DNA of 64,000 bases from Reinekea marinisedimentorum. GTDB taxonomy: Bacteria; Pseudomonadota; Gammaproteobacteria; Pseudomonadales; Natronospirillaceae. The stretch covers positions 62,001 to 126,000 of the forward strand of contig NZ_SLZR01000002.1 in NCBI RefSeq assembly GCF_004341165.1, in the 5' to 3' direction. Shown here piece after piece: positions 63,691 through 64,000 of the stretch; position 1 is the stretch's first letter; each line of letters begins with the position of its first letter. A program made the position numbers and the translations under genes. The notes under the pieces were generated by a model that searched no databases, was not told the origin of the DNA, and worked only from the letters and a program-made list of their open reading frames with translations.

Positions 63691-64000
63691 ATGGTTCAAA
63701 AAATTGGAGTGCTGACCAGCGGCGGCGATGCCCCTGGTATGAACGCAGCAGTACGCGCCGTTGTTCGTGCCGCGCTATCCAAAAATATTGAAGTATTTGG
63801 CGTTTACGACGGCTATCTCGGTTTATATAACAACAAAATCAAGCAACTGAAGCGTCATGATGTTTCAGACATGATCAACCGTGGCGGCACCTTCCTGGGC
63901 TCTGCTCGATTCCCCGAGTTCAAAGAAGAATCCATACGCGCTAAGGCCATTGAAAACCTTAAAGAGCATGAAATTGAAGCTCTGGTCGTCATCGGCGGTG
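63691..64000 (+). CDS. pfkA: ATP-dependent 6-phosphofructokinase, N-terminal part (3' end outside window)
   Basis: The first 103 codons of a group A phosphofructokinase, which commits fructose 6-phosphate to glycolysis. The ATP-binding start [22 protein letters not shown] and [10 protein letters not shown] are clear, as is [17 protein letters not shown] lies 10 nt upstream of the ATG. Its presence means the organism can run a full Embden-Meyerhof pathway, unlike most pseudomonads. The frame runs off the window end. Confidence 0.97.
   Translation, partial: MVQKIGVLTSGGDAPGMNAAVRAVVRAALSKNIEVFGVYDGYLGLYNNKIKQLKRHDVSDMINRGGTFLGSARFPEFKEESIRAKAIENLKEHEIEALVVIGG

Noticed and set aside
1-64000. 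CRISPR arrays, tRNA or rRNA genes, insertion sequences, prophage or integron parts
   Set aside because: No regularly spaced repeats, cloverleaf-like intergenic segments, transposase or integrase frames were found by eye. A tRNAscan or ISfinder run would be the decisive test.

Overview
The window looks like part of the chromosome of a marine-type gammaproteobacterium, probably of the Oceanospirillales or a neighbouring order. The reasons are the Pseudomonas-like gene orders (mrcB with a TPR lipoprotein; psd, a large PilZ-like gene, fimX and serB; hisB-hisH-hisF), the gammaproteobacterial rpsU-dnaG-rpoD operon, epmA/epmB beside efp, an aap amino-acid transporter and a pfkA gene. The genus is an inference. 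Gene density is high and codon use looks even. I found no insertion sequence, prophage, CRISPR array, rRNA or tRNA gene.

Layout. 1-5.6 kb: 3' end of glnA, a GNAT enzyme, a DUF523 protein, then mrcB (PBP1b) overlapping a TPR lipoprotein gene of the LpoP type. 5.6-10.7 kb: DNA polymerase II, divergent from a three-gene pseudouridine-catabolism operon (cyclic-nucleotide-binding-fold protein, psuK, psuG). 10.8-14.4 kb: two tandem long-type acyl-CoA dehydrogenases with a PsrA-like operator upstream. 14.8-21.2 kb: HDOD protein, psd, a small unknown, a ProQ/FinO protein, and the EF-P modification cluster epmA, efp, epmB. 21.4-28.7 kb: a PilZ-like protein, FimX, serB with a 59-codon gene upstream, a membrane protein with a degenerate nucleotidyl-cyclase fold, and a Rieske protein. 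28.8-35.6 kb: folK-folB-tsaD, divergent from rpsU-yqeY-dnaG-rpoD. 35.7-45 kb: FadL porin, membrane protein, trmK, hsp20, argO/argP, holA-leuS and a DJ-1 protein. 45-49.3 kb: aapJQMP. 49.6-55.4 kb: YHS protein, rlmF, DUF3360 transporter, ElyC-type protein, PilZ protein, argG. 55.6-58.1 kb: ntrBC. 58.4-61.8 kb: methyltransferase, GNAT, hisB-hisH-hisF. 61.8-64 kb: a ThiF/E1-like enzyme coupled to a FeeM-like N-acyltransferase, then the start of pfkA.

How the parts fit. Nitrogen metabolism recurs: glnA at one end, ntrBC 55 kb away, an aap operon whose upstream region carries a sigma-54-like element and an NtrC-like dyad, plus argG, argO/argP and his genes. Cyclic-di-GMP and polarity functions (two PilZ-type proteins, FimX, HDOD) form another theme. 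The strongest candidate for an undescribed system is the E1-like plus N-acyltransferase pair at 61787-63327. The second is the HTH-less cyclic-nucleotide-fold protein translationally coupled to pseudouridine kinase. Two genes are missing from otherwise standard orders: lptE between leuS and holA, and hisA between hisH and hisF.
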